Assembly (NCBI GenBank): GCA_050251555.1
Contig: JBFWMN010000004.1
Span: forward strand, 3,198-67,197
DNA from: UBA2137 sp050251555
GTDB lineage: Bacteria > Pseudomonadota > Alphaproteobacteria > Micavibrionales > Micavibrionaceae
DNA: 64,000 nucleotides
Direction of reading: 5' to 3'
Both the position numbers and the translations under genes were made by a program. The notes under the pieces are model-generated. The model did not search any database. It saw only the letters and a program-made list of their open reading frames with translations, and was not told where the DNA came from. This document shows, piece after piece, positions 8,449 to 16,721 of this stretch (its first letter is position 1; the number at the start of each line of letters is the position of its first letter).

Positions 8449-9291
8449 TTAAAACTGTTCAAGAAGGCTGCGCTGTGCATCCGATGCCAGCGAGCCGCCG
8501 CTTTCTTCAAGCATCTGACGGGTCTGGAGCGCCAAAAGGGCCGCCGCTTCATCATTGGCAGGCACTTGTTGGGCCACTTGCGCGGCAGATGCCTGTACGG
8601 CACCGATAAACAAATCAATCGAAGACTGAGCAAATTCCTTGCGGGTTTCCACTTCAAACGAGTCACCCATTAATTGAGAACGGAAGGCACCCAACTCATC
8701 AAGAACCTGACGCATCTGCAATTTCAGTCCGTCGGCGACACCTTCATCAGCCAGCACAACATTCCCTATACCCATATCGGTCGCACTTGATTTAAAACCT
8801 TCAACATGAAGCTGGGCTCCAGGCTCATCCCCGAATTTGAAGGAGATCACATCACCAGCCAGCAGGTTTTCACCAGGGAAACCGGCATTTTTGGCCAAAT
8901 TATCAATGTCACGCACGGCAGCCTCAAAACGGCTTTGGAAGGCTGCAACATCATCGGAGCGCCCCTCAGCCAACGCACGTCCAGTCTGAATGGCTATACC
9001 GCCGATCTCTTCGAATTTGGCTGTAATTGTATCCAACGCCGACAACGCCGTATCCAGCGTGCGACCTGCATTTTCAACATTTTCAAGAAGCCCTTGGAAG
9101 CCTGAAACTTTTTCAAGAAGAGCAGATGGCGTAATGGAAACAGAATCGCGGATCGGCGAAGATTTCAATGTTTCATCTGAAGAAGAAGGGGCATCGACCT
9201 TGGAAGAACGAGCGGAAGCGTCCAAACCCTTAGCACGGGCAAGATCCGCTTTCTGCTGTAGCAATGACGAGGTCAGTTTAATGTCTGACAC
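8449..9291 (-). CDS. Short flagellin-like protein with divergent N-terminus
   Basis: This is a 280-residue filament-type protein next to flbT and flaF. The C-terminal 90 residues are clearly flagellin: a helical segment with VETRKEFAQSSIDLFIGAVQ, then DEAAALLALQTRQMLEESGG and SLASDAQRSLLEQF, the D0 helix. The part after residue 68 (LLENVENAGRTLDTALSALDTI) fits the D1 helix. The first 65 residues do not fit: after SDIKLTSSLLQ the conserved helix and the RLxTGxxVxxAxDxP signature are missing and replaced by an Ala/Ser/Asp-rich stretch. It may be a minor flagellin, a junction-like protein or a degenerate copy. A second, normal flagellin may exist elsewhere. No sigma-54 site was seen upstream. 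Confidence 0.8.
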   Translation of the reverse strand: MSDIKLTSSLLQQKADLARAKGLDASARSSKVDAPSSSDETLKSSPIRDSVSITPSALLEKVSGFQGLLENVENAGRTLDTALSALDTITAKFEEIGGIAIQTGRALAEGRSDDVAAFQSRFEAAVRDIDNLAKNAGFPGENLLAGDVISFKFGDEPGAQLHVEGFKSSATDMGIGNVVLADEGVADGLKLQMRQVLDELGAFRSQLMGDSFEVETRKEFAQSSIDLFIGAVQASAAQVAQQVPANDEAAALLALQTRQMLEESGGSLASDAQRSLLEQF

Positions 9292-9484
9292 TTTTACACC
9301 TGGCCTTCCTTTTCTAGGTTGGTCGTTTCTATACCCTTAATTCACGTTATCGTACCCTAATATAGCACAATAATGCTGAGTCATCCACGCACTCTTTGCG
9401 CAGATTGACACACCCCTATCATACCTCAGAAAGAGTTAAGGAAGTCTTACCAAAAAGATCGGCTTTTAGACGGTTTTCTTCAAT

Positions 9485-11113
9485 TTAAACAACGGCATGA
9501 TAGCGTGCCGCGCCACTGCCCGGATCATAGTATATCCCATGAGGTGCGGCCTGTTCATCAGTCGCCATTGCCACATCCTGAATATTGGCAGCCATACGGT
9601 TGCCGCGATCCATTCCGGCAGAGCGTCCCTCATGCGATCCGTTCGAGCCAAAGCCTTCACCTGAAAAGGAAAATTCAAGATCCATATTGGAGAGATCAAA
9701 TCCGGCATCCTGCATGGCTTGTTGTAATGCGGAGCTGTCTTTTTGCAAAAGATGGAGCGAGGAGGCTTTTTCGGCAGATAAGACAACTTTCACCTTCTGA
9801 GCATCATCCATGCTGATATCGACCATGACCTTACCGAGTTCCGAGGGGTTCAAGGAAACCGAAATCTTTTGTGCTGCATCTTTAACACCCGCCTTACCCA
9901 TCGCTGAGGCAACCTGTTGAGCAACAGCCGCACCCGAAGCGGATGCGGGAACCACATGCCCCGCTGCAAAGGCCGGTGCCGATGGGCTAATATGGGCGGC
10001 GCGAACCGCAGCGGCAGCCGCTTGCGCATCATCCGCCACATCAGAAGTCAGCGTTCCTGAAGAAGCCGCCTCGCCCGCATATTGCTCAAGAAGGGCGGCA
10101 AAATCCGCTGAGCCTTGTTTGCCCAGCCCTGACGCACCTGCGGCTTGCGCCTGCGATGCGGGTGTTGCCAGACCGTTTCCGTTGGCATTGTTTCCACCTT
10201 GAGCATTGGCATTATGGCGGACATAAATCTGGATATCCGCGCCATCAATGTCGCTGCCGGAGACTTTAGCGGACGCGTCACTTGAGGCATGCATACGTTT
10301 ATCCGCACCCGACACATCAAACCATTTGGCAGGCATGACTTCGGCGGGGACAACGCTTCCGGCTTGGGTTGACGCCATGGCCTGTCCCTGAACCGAGGCG
10401 GCTTGCGCGCGGGCCTGTGCGGCAGCCTCGGCAGCGGCAGCAGCGGTGTTAGCGGGCACACGTGGTGTCTCGATAATATCCATCCCTGCATCTTCCGTCA
10501 TCGCTCTCAGCGCCGCGGCAATCTTGGCTTTTTCATCGTCGTTAAAGGCGGATAAATCGACGGGTTTTGCAAAAACATCAATGACATCTTCGTCAATCAC
10601 GCCCTTATTCGCCTGCGCGGCAGCATTGGCGGCAGCGACTTGCGCCTGAACATCATCGGCAAGACTGTCTTGGCCTGCCTGCCCTGCCAGAATATCCTGC
10701 CCTTCAGCCCCGAATGTCGGGTTCATCTCTTCATTTGAAAGTGAGGAAATAAAGGCCGCAAACGCATTCAGCCCGTCTTCGTTGACCGAGCCGTCGGCGT
10801 TATACAGATTTTCAAGAATATCGGAGGGGACGGCTATCTGCTTCAGCCCTGCGCCCGAAATCTGGGAGGCCAGAGGTTTGTCGCCATTAGCGGGCTTTGT
10901 GGCAATCAGATGATTCACAAACGCCATGAAACTGGCTTGTGACTGATCGTTTTTCGCCTTATCGGATTTTTTGTCTGCAGGGATCGTCTCTTCGATCTCG
11001 TTTGAGTTGCGGGATTTCTCGGCACGTGCCGCCTCTCTGCTTTGCGCGGAGGCAGACGGTGCGGAAGACGCATCGGAAACACGAACCGGTGGGACGATAA
11101 TTGGTGCAGGCAT
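9485..11113 (-). CDS. fliK: FliK, hook-length control protein
   Basis: FliK measures hook length and triggers the export switch at FlhB. The 542-residue product shows the usual plan: a long, low-complexity Ala/Gln/Asp-rich N-terminal part and a compact C-terminal Flg_hook domain (about 415-500). That domain reads KISVSLNPSELGKVMVDISM, then LSAEKASSLHLLQKDSSALQ, then MQDAGFDLSNMDLEFSFSG. The ATG at 11113 has a GAAAGAGA ribosome site. It is the last gene of the flgI-flgJ-flgN-like-fliK run. The hook genes it acts on lie outside the window. Confidence 0.9.
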   Translation of the reverse strand: MPAPIIVPPVRVSDASSAPSASAQSREAARAEKSRNSNEIEETIPADKKSDKAKNDQSQASFMAFVNHLIATKPANGDKPLASQISGAGLKQIAVPSDILENLYNADGSVNEDGLNAFAAFISSLSNEEMNPTFGAEGQDILAGQAGQDSLADDVQAQVAAANAAAQANKGVIDEDVIDVFAKPVDLSAFNDDEKAKIAAALRAMTEDAGMDIIETPRVPANTAAAAAEAAAQARAQAASVQGQAMASTQAGSVVPAEVMPAKWFDVSGADKRMHASSDASAKVSGSDIDGADIQIYVRHNANAQGGNNANGNGLATPASQAQAAGASGLGKQGSADFAALLEQYAGEAASSGTLTSDVADDAQAAAAAVRAAHISPSAPAFAAGHVVPASASGAAVAQQVASAMGKAGVKDAAQKISVSLNPSELGKVMVDISMDDAQKVKVVLSAEKASSLHLLQKDSSALQQAMQDAGFDLSNMDLEFSFSGEGFGSNGSHEGRSAGMDRGNRMAANIQDVAMATDEQAAPHGIYYDPGSGAARYHAVV

Positions 11114-11165
11114 ATGTTCTCTTTCTTTTCGTCTTTAACTCTTTGCTTTTTTGCCGTTCTCTCGA

Positions 11166-11717
11166 TCAGGCCGTGTCGGACACACCCGTCGAGAGCGGTG
11201 CTTTGCGCTGAATGGCTGTTTTTGTGCCATTCGCGCTGTAGCGCACTTCGTCCTCACCTGACAATGCCCGTCTGGCAGATGCCATGATCCGTTCGTTCAA
11301 GCGGCGGGTACTAGCGAGGCGACGCTGCAATTTCACCGCATTTTCACGAGCCGTACCCATAAAGGTTTCCTGTGCCTCGCGAAGGGCGGCAATCGCCTTT
11401 TCATCAAGCTCTTTGAGCTTTTCACGTGCGGAAATGATTTTTTGGGCGAACATTTCGTAATCTTTTGCGAGCCTGACTTTTTCAGCCTGCAAATCCTTAA
11501 AGCCCTCAATGTCGGAGCGATCCAGACAGGCGGTTTCTTTCGCAACGACATGATTAAGCTGGCGGGCCAGAACTTCAATATGACGAACAGCCTTGTCCAG
11601 CTCGGAAAGCGAAGGGACGGATTTATCTCCTCCTGCTGCCGCTGCGGCGCCCGCACCTGTTGCGGTTGCGCCCGAACGGCGCTGAATGGCGTCTTTTACA
11701 CGTGATCCAATAGTCAT
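11166..11717 (-). CDS. FlgN-like flagellar chaperone (tentative)
   Basis: The product has 183 residues and is almost entirely helical and charged from about residue 35 on (LDKAVRHIEVLARQLNHVVAKE; DLQAEKVRLAKDYEMFAQKI; LQRRLASTRRLNERIM). That is the layout of FlgN-type chaperones for hook-filament junction proteins: a helix pair with alternating Leu and a lone N-terminal Ala/Gly-rich stretch. Position directly after the rod-binding flgJ gene (7-base gap) and before fliK supports this. Sequence similarity in this group is weak, so the role is inferred. The ATG at 11717 is backed by an AAGAGAG site. Confidence 0.6.
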   Translation of the reverse strand: MTIGSRVKDAIQRRSGATATGAGAAAAAGGDKSVPSLSELDKAVRHIEVLARQLNHVVAKETACLDRSDIEGFKDLQAEKVRLAKDYEMFAQKIISAREKLKELDEKAIAALREAQETFMGTARENAVKLQRRLASTRRLNERIMASARRALSGEDEVRYSANGTKTAIQRKAPLSTGVSDTA

Positions 11718-11723
11718 GCTCTC

Positions 11724-12200
11724 TTACTTGTCCTCTCCTGTTTGGGGTTGTCTGGCATAAAGCGGCTGGATGCCGATATGGGACAGTCCGTCTGTGCGTG
11801 CCGCTTGACGTTCGGCAGCCATGGCTTCCACATCGGAAACTTTCTGCGGGCCGTTTTGCATCTGGATCAGCGCATCCTTGATATGTGAGGCAAGCCCCAC
11901 ACCGCCGCGACGCGCAAATTCCTTACCGTATTCATCCAGCATAAAGCCGCGAAACACTTCTTCGCCCTTCCCGCCGCCGAATGTACTGTCGACCTCAAGA
12001 CCTTCGAACATCGGTTTCAACATTTCTGTTAAAAAGACGGCTTCGAAATCCTGTGCTGCTTTGGTCAGAGCTGCGTCGCCTTTAGCGTCATTAGCCGCTT
12101 TCTTGACCGAGGCTTCGGCTTTATCGACCCCGATTTGCGAGGCACGATTGGCAGCCAGCATGGTTTCAGGTGATAAGGTGGATAAATTCATCATGCTCAT
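11724..12200 (-). CDS. flgJ: FlgJ-type rod-binding protein (no muramidase domain)
   Basis: This matches the N-terminal rod-binding (rod-scaffold) domain of FlgJ; the peptidoglycan-cutting C-terminal domain of the enterobacterial protein is absent, as is usual in alphaproteobacteria. The 158-residue product carries KAAQDFEAVFLTEMLKPMFEGL, GGGKGEEVFRGFMLDEYGKEF and RRGGVGLASHIKDALI. Its ATG overlaps the flgI stop by four bases (ATGA), so the two are translationally coupled. Confidence 0.9.
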   Translation of the reverse strand: MSMMNLSTLSPETMLAANRASQIGVDKAEASVKKAANDAKGDAALTKAAQDFEAVFLTEMLKPMFEGLEVDSTFGGGKGEEVFRGFMLDEYGKEFARRGGVGLASHIKDALIQMQNGPQKVSDVEAMAAERQAARTDGLSHIGIQPLYARQPQTGEDK

Positions 12201-13384
12201 AACAGGACAATCTCCGCTTGTAAGGCACCTGCCGCTTTGATCGCTTGCAAGATGGTAATGATATCCTGCGGGCCGACACCGAGGCGGTTCAGGCCTGTCA
12301 CAAGGTCTTGCAGCGTGACACCGGAGTCTAGAACCGCAAGGCGTGTATCAGCACCCTGATTGACCTCAAGCTCGGTTCTCGGGACAGTCACAGTCTGACC
12401 GACATCGGAAAACGGGTTGGGCTGAGACACTTGGGGTGTTTCCGTGATCTTGATGGTCAGCGAACCTTGGGCAATCGCCACCGTCGAGACACGCACGTCG
12501 GAACCCATTACAACCGTGCCCGTATTTTCGTCGATTACGACTTTAGCGACCTGATCGGGTTCAATCGGCAATTGCTCAATATCGGTAATCAAATCGACCA
12601 TAGATCCTGCATAGCCAGCGGGTTTTTTGATCGTGACAGAGGCCGGGTTATCCGACGAAGCAACGCCGCCTGCGATAAAGCCGTTCACGGCAGAGGCCAC
12701 GCGACGCGCTGTTGTAAAGTCAGGGTTACGAAGAGCCAGACGGATGGATTGCAGATCGGCAAGATTAAAGTTGATCTCTTTTTCAACAATCGCACCTTCA
12801 GGAATACGTCCCGATGTCGGCGTATTGACGGTGACAGAGGCCGCAGCACCTTGTGCCTGAAAGCCGTTAATCATCACGGGACCTTGGGCTACGGCATAGA
12901 CCTGACCGTCGGCACCCATCAACGGGGTCACAAGCAACGTCCCGCCGCGTAAGGAACTGGCATCGCCCATGGTGGAGGTCGTCACATCAATACGTGCACC
13001 CTGATTGGTGTAGGGCGGTAAGGTTGCCGTCACCATCACTGCGGCGATGTTGCCTGTATTCAAATTCTGATCGCGAACAGATACGCCAAGACGTTCCAGC
13101 ATCGCAGTCAGTGACTGACGCGTAAAAGGCGAGTTGTTTAGGGAATCTCCCGTGCCGTTCAGGCCGACAACCAGACCGTAACCGACCAGCATGTTGTCGC
13201 GAACGCCTTCAACATCGACGATATCCTTGATACGCGTTGTCGCGGCCTCGGCCTTGAAGGAGAAGGTGAACATCAAGATTGCCACCAGAAATATCGTCCA
13301 GAACATCAGTCCGGGCAGATTTTGCCTTAATGTCTCTTGACGGTCGATCTTACGTTTCGTGTCAAAACTCGTATATGTAGCCAT
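12197..13384 (-). CDS. flgI: FlgI, flagellar P-ring protein
   Basis: FlgI forms the periplasmic P-ring around the rod. The 395 residues include RIKDIVDVEGVRDNMLVGYG, LVVGLNGTGDSLNNSPFT and a C-terminus LNRLGVGPQDIITILQAIKA, all typical. A signal-like segment (FWTIFLVAILMFTFSFKAEA) ends at about residue 47, unusually far in, after a 26-residue charged stretch. The ATG at 13384 has a strong AAAAAGGA site, which argues for the long form; an internal Met at 13306 would give a normal signal peptide. It leads the operon flgI-flgJ-flgN-like-fliK, with a sigma-54 promoter at 13447-13461. Confidence 0.95.
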   Translation of the reverse strand: MATYTSFDTKRKIDRQETLRQNLPGLMFWTIFLVAILMFTFSFKAEAATTRIKDIVDVEGVRDNMLVGYGLVVGLNGTGDSLNNSPFTRQSLTAMLERLGVSVRDQNLNTGNIAAVMVTATLPPYTNQGARIDVTTSTMGDASSLRGGTLLVTPLMGADGQVYAVAQGPVMINGFQAQGAAASVTVNTPTSGRIPEGAIVEKEINFNLADLQSIRLALRNPDFTTARRVASAVNGFIAGGVASSDNPASVTIKKPAGYAGSMVDLITDIEQLPIEPDQVAKVVIDENTGTVVMGSDVRVSTVAIAQGSLTIKITETPQVSQPNPFSDVGQTVTVPRTELEVNQGADTRLAVLDSGVTLQDLVTGLNRLGVGPQDIITILQAIKAAGALQAEIVLL

Positions 13385-13446
13385 TTTTCGTCCTTTTTCT
13401 TTTCATGTGACCCACGAAAAGGATCTGTTTGCTCGTGAAGTAACTT

Positions 13447-13461
13447 GCGAAGATCGTGCCA
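13447..13461 (-). promoter_or_regulatory. Sigma-54 promoter for flgI operon
   Basis: On the minus strand TGGCACGATCTTCGC fits the -24/-12 consensus TGGCACG-N4-TTGC with the GG and GC pairs ten bases apart and one mismatch in the -12 box. It lies 62 bases before the flgI start. Confidence 0.7.
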
Positions 13462-13618
13462 AGTCAAAAAACGACTAAGTTATTGATATTCAATAATTTT
13501 GATATTTACCCTCTGCCCCGCACACAGGTGCACGGAAAAAATTGCCTGACCGGCTTTTCATGGCAAAGGCAGGCAAAATGATATATACTGGGTACCTAAT
13601 GAAGGAATCTTGCCAGCT

Positions 13619-14062
13619 ATGAAGATCACAGGACCGGATAAATCACGCGAAACCTCCAAAACGGGAAAAAGCAGCAAAAGCGCTGATACCTCAGGGGCTT
13701 TCGGTGCGCTTTTATCCGGGTCCGAAGGTCCGCAAGGCAGCGCCCAGACCTTCCAGACCAATTCCGTTGCCAGTATTGATGCGTTGCTTGCCGCGCAAGC
13801 CGCCGAAGACCCCGCCGAGCGTGCATCCAGAGGCCGCATGGTGGCCCGCGCCGATAAAATTCTGGATGAGCTGGATAAAGCTCGCCTTGCCATGCTCACA
13901 GGTCGCATGAATGTCGGCACGCTTTTGAATCTCGCCGATGTGGCGACAGCCCATATGGAAAAAGTCTCTGATCCGCGTCTATTGCAGGTTCTGGCAGAAA
14001 TTGATTGCCGCGCACAGGTCGAGATCGCCAAAATGCGCGTAGCCCTTGAAAAGGCTTTTTAG
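13619..14062 (+). CDS. fliX: FliX, flagellar assembly regulator
   Basis: FliX couples basal-body assembly to FlbD activity. The product is 147 residues, starting MKITGPDKSRETSKTG (ATG at 13619, with GAAGGA upstream). The N-terminal part is Ser/Gly-rich; the C-terminal half is helical with LDELDKARLAMLTGRMNVGT, then DPRLLQVLAEIDCRAQVEIAKM, as in known FliX. It diverges from flgI and precedes dksA. flbD is in the same window at 462-1862, so both halves of the regulatory pair are present. Confidence 0.88.
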   Translation: MKITGPDKSRETSKTGKSSKSADTSGAFGALLSGSEGPQGSAQTFQTNSVASIDALLAAQAAEDPAERASRGRMVARADKILDELDKARLAMLTGRMNVGTLLNLADVATAHMEKVSDPRLLQVLAEIDCRAQVEIAKMRVALEKAF

Positions 14063-14178
14063 GGGACAAGCCACAGAAACCAGCCTGAATCATCTTGCTT
14101 TTTCAGCATACCGCTTCTATTTTTGCTTTCCGCTATTGGAAAGCATTTTTTATATTTATACGGAGATTAAGAACGCCC

Positions 14179-14610
14179 ATGACCAATCCCGGTAGTGCCA
14201 TCGTCCCTCAGGATTACGCCCCTTCTGACGATGAAGAATTTATGAACCCCGTGATGACCGAATATTTCCGCCAGAAGCTGATTGCCTGGCGCGAAGAGCT
14301 TTTGCGCGAATCATCTGAAACAATCAAGGAAACGCTTCAGGCTGTTGAACTCAACAAACCTGATCTGACAGACCGCGCCTCGGCTGAAACCGACCATGCG
14401 CTGGAACTCAGAACCCGCGACCGCGAGCGTAAATTGATCTCCAAGATCAACGAAGCCCTGATGCGCATTGATGACGGATCATACGGTTACTGTGAAGAAA
14501 CAGGCGACCCGATTTCAGTCCGACGTCTGGATGCGCGCCCCATTGCAACACTCTCTATCGAGGCGCAAGAACGCCACGAGCGCATGGAACGCACACACCG
14601 CGACGATTAA
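14179..14610 (+). CDS. dksA: DksA-type RNA polymerase-binding regulator
   Basis: DksA binds the RNA polymerase secondary channel and, with ppGpp, tunes stable-RNA and other promoters. The 143-residue product has the coiled-coil hairpin (about 25-95, with ETIKETLQAVELNKPDLTDRASAETD carrying the acidic tip residues) and a C-terminal globular part YGYCEETGDPISVRRLDARP. Of the four cysteines of the classical zinc finger only one remains, as in the cysteine-poor members of the family. The start MTNPGSAIVPQ (14179) is chosen over upstream codons because the earlier residues look non-coding. A good terminator follows at 14631. Confidence 0.92.
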   Translation: MTNPGSAIVPQDYAPSDDEEFMNPVMTEYFRQKLIAWREELLRESSETIKETLQAVELNKPDLTDRASAETDHALELRTRDRERKLISKINEALMRIDDGSYGYCEETGDPISVRRLDARPIATLSIEAQERHERMERTHRDD

Positions 14611-14630
14611 GCGACACTCTATTTTATTTA

Positions 14631-14664
14631 AAAGCTCTGCCCTTCATTGGCGGGGCTTTTTTTT
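14631..14664 (+). terminator. Rho-independent terminator after dksA
   Basis: A ten-pair stem (AAGCTCTGCC with GGCGGGGCTT, two G-U pairs) with a short loop is followed by eight Ts, starting 20 bases after the dksA stop. Confidence 0.85.
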
Positions 14665-14702
14665 GAAAAAAAAAGGCGCCGACTAGAAAATCTAGCCGAC
14701 GC
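14665..14702 (-). terminator. Rho-independent terminator downstream of flgH
   Basis: On the minus strand a 12-pair stem (GCGTCGGCTAGA with TCTAGTCGGCGC, two G-U pairs) with a three-base loop is followed by a long T-run. It lies about 110 bases past the flgH stop and ends either the flgA-flgH message or a small RNA made from its 3' region. Confidence 0.88.
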
Positions 14703-14813
14703 TTCAAGGTAGGTGGTTGGGTCACTCGTGATACCTGACCGGACTTTGCGTTTGGAGGAAGCGCGGTCAGGTAAATTCTTTAAAAAATCTGTCTTCTTAT
14801 GTCTCCCCTGCCC
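14665..14813 (-). ncRNA. Candidate small RNA or structured 3' UTR of flgH
   Basis: The 149 bases after flgH hold no reading frame but have the build of a trans-acting sRNA. Read on the minus strand there is a perfect ten-pair stem (TACCTGACCG / CGGTCAGGTA, 14732-14773) whose 22-base loop contains CTTCCTCC, complementary to Shine-Dalgarno sequence. Then come a short TCAC-GA-GTGA hairpin, a single-stranded CCAACCACCTACC stretch and a strong terminator (14665-14702). Loop-borne anti-Shine-Dalgarno motifs are known in several alphaproteobacterial sRNA families. I see no clear separate promoter, so release from the flgH transcript by processing is as likely as independent transcription. Confidence 0.4.
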
Positions 14814-15584
14814 TTAGAACGGGAAGATGATGTCATAAAGCTGTTGTCCGTATCGGGGCTGCTGCAGATCGGTAATCTGCCCTTTGCCGCCATAAGAGAT
14901 GCGGGCTTCAGCCACTTTTTCGTAAGGGATGGTATTCTCGATTGTGATGTCTTCGGGACGGATCACACCGGCAAATTCCAGAATACGTTTTTCAAAATTC
15001 ACGCGCACTTCCTGACGCCCAACAATGACCATGTTGCCATTAGGCAGCATTTGCGTAACCACGGCTGCAAGTTTCAGGCGCACCTCTTCATCACGCTCAA
15101 TCGACCCCGTTCCCCGGGAGATGGATGTCGCACCGAGACCAACGAGATTGACGTTATCCACTTCCTCAGGAAAGACCTTGGCGAGATCCGCTTCAATCCC
15201 GAGAAGATTATTCATGCCTGCATCTTCAGATGAAGTGCGGCGACGTTCGGTTTCATTCTCAAGTTCCGCTTCATCATCAATATCAATCATCACGGTCAGA
15301 ATATCGCCGACGTCGGCAGCACGCTGATCTTTAAAGAAAGATTTCTTGTCCGACGACCACAGCGAGTTGGCTTCCTTTACCGAGACGGCCTTGGCAGGCA
15401 TTGGCATCGAGACGGTCTGTACCGTTTCCGAGGCCGCCGGATTGCTGATCGGCTCAAGGTCGGGTGCTTTCCCGATATTGGCAACACGATCCACCGCACC
15501 GCATGCGCTCAACATTGTCGAGGCCGCCAGCAGTAAGGCTATTTTCGAAAGCATTGCTCTTTTATTCATAGTTGTCTGTTTCAT
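14814..15584 (-). CDS. flgH: FlgH, flagellar L-ring lipoprotein
   Basis: FlgH is the outer-membrane lipoprotein of the L-ring. The ATG at 15584 is chosen because AAAGGTGG lies about eight bases upstream; nine further codons are open in front. The N-terminus is a lipoprotein signal (SKIALLLAASTMLSAC, Cys about residue 27). Family motifs follow: SLWSSDKKSFFKDQRAADVGD, ILTVMIDIDDEAELENET, ANGNM-type LPNGNMVIVGRQEVRVNFE, and the C-terminus RISYGGKGQITDLQQPRYGQ. It follows flgA by about 60 bases. Confidence 0.95.
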   Translation of the reverse strand: MKQTTMNKRAMLSKIALLLAASTMLSACGAVDRVANIGKAPDLEPISNPAASETVQTVSMPMPAKAVSVKEANSLWSSDKKSFFKDQRAADVGDILTVMIDIDDEAELENETERRRTSSEDAGMNNLLGIEADLAKVFPEEVDNVNLVGLGATSISRGTGSIERDEEVRLKLAAVVTQMLPNGNMVIVGRQEVRVNFEKRILEFAGVIRPEDITIENTIPYEKVAEARISYGGKGQITDLQQPRYGQQLYDIIFPF

Positions 15585-15645
15585 TGTTGACCCACCTTTC
15601 TTGGTTTTCAAAAAGTGTCGCGTTTATCGCTTTTTATAAATTTTC

Positions 15646-16641
15646 TTAATACACAGTCACTTCGCCCGTTGCCGTCACCATGCCTTGCAGGTTTTTATTG
15701 CTGGCAAGATTGAGGATACGGATGATTTCACCTTTGGCACCGTCTTGCAGGGCTTTCCCCTTGGCAGTCAGGTTCATGGCCCCTGCCTTGTAAACGATGG
15801 TCAGCTCATTGCCGCGCTCGACCAGTTGTGGCAGCGCCACATCCAGATTGCGGATCGGTTGCTCGGAATTCACAGGTTTGGCCAAAGCCATGCCTTGCAA
15901 ATCGGCAACATCCAGCAGAGCGCCACGCGGCAGGAATTTCTCACGCATCGGCAGTGTCGTAATGTCGGAAGCGTTGATAATGTCGCCGATATTCATTTTT
16001 TGTTTGAAGACAGGCACATCAACCATCTTGTAAGCCGTGCCGGAAATTTTTGCCTGACGGATCGGGTTGGCAATAGACGGCGCGTATGCAATCGCATCAA
16101 AACGACCATCCTGCGGATTGTAGTGCAGGCCGCCGATTTCAACTGTCGCGTCTTCTTCGGAGCTGACGGTCAGACGAGGGGCAGCAGAGTCATAAACAAT
16201 ATCCAGATTATCGCCGATCCCTTTGGATTTCAGCTCGGATTTCAGAGCATCAGCCACCGCATCAGGGGCAACCATTGTGCCTTCGCGACGAATGACGACT
16301 TCATCAAGAACGGAGTTCGGCTGCCATGAAATATCGAGAGAGTGCGCCAGACGCATTAATGTGCGGGCATTCAAACGCATCTCGTGACCGGGTGCCGGCG
16401 CGTGACCGATGACAATGTCGGATTTGCCCGACACATTGTCGAATACGTCACCCACGCGCAGCAGGTCATTATTGACGGTGGAAAGGGCCTTCAAATCCGC
16501 AGCCATCGCGGTTTTGATGTGGAACATCGCAAACAGGAGCATCATGCCGAATGCAATCGACAGAATGAAGCTTTTTACTGTGAGAATACCGATAGCGAGA
16601 AGACCGTTCTCGGTACTCATGGGTTTACGTCTTGATCTCAT
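15646..16641 (-). CDS. flgA: FlgA, P-ring assembly chaperone
   Basis: FlgA is the periplasmic chaperone for P-ring subunits. The 331-residue product has a charged N-terminus, a long signal-like hydrophobic stretch (VKSFILSIAFGMMLLFAMFHI, cut near TAMAAD), and a C-terminal SAF-type domain. That domain reads KMNIGDIINASDITTLPMREKFL, LQGMALAKPVNSEQPIRNLDV and the terminal NKNLQGMVTATGEVTVY. The ATG has AAAGGAG at good spacing. A sigma-54 promoter lies at 16698-16712, just past the flgG stop, so flgA-flgH can be read apart from flgF-flgG. Confidence 0.92.
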   Translation of the reverse strand: MRSRRKPMSTENGLLAIGILTVKSFILSIAFGMMLLFAMFHIKTAMAADLKALSTVNNDLLRVGDVFDNVSGKSDIVIGHAPAPGHEMRLNARTLMRLAHSLDISWQPNSVLDEVVIRREGTMVAPDAVADALKSELKSKGIGDNLDIVYDSAAPRLTVSSEEDATVEIGGLHYNPQDGRFDAIAYAPSIANPIRQAKISGTAYKMVDVPVFKQKMNIGDIINASDITTLPMREKFLPRGALLDVADLQGMALAKPVNSEQPIRNLDVALPQLVERGNELTIVYKAGAMNLTAKGKALQDGAKGEIIRILNLASNKNLQGMVTATGEVTVY

Positions 16642-16697
16642 TGGCCCAACTCCTTTACTGGAATTTATGGTTCTTGTTTGTCACATGATCACTCATT

Positions 16698-16712
16698 GCA
16701 AATGCCGTGCCA
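16698..16712 (-). promoter_or_regulatory. Sigma-54 promoter for flgA-flgH
   Basis: On the minus strand TGGCACGGCATTTGC is a perfect match to TGGCACG-N4-TTGC. It lies between the flgG stop (16722) and the flgA start (16641). Confidence 0.85.
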
Positions 16713-16721
16713 GTTGGCGGA

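Noticed and set aside
9434..9448. Near CtrA box (TTAA-N7-TTAC) upstream of the flagellin-like gene
   Set aside because: One half-site is imperfect and it lies about 150 bases from the start codon; too weak to call.
13561..13589. Possible sigma-54 site before fliX (TGGCAAAGGCAGGC)
   Set aside because: The spacing is one base short and the -12 part does not match; a sigma-70-like TATACT is also present, so the fliX promoter type remains open.
14095..14178. Longer N-terminus for DksA
   Set aside because: The extra residues are hydrophobic and unlike the family; the ATG at 14179 gives the normal start.
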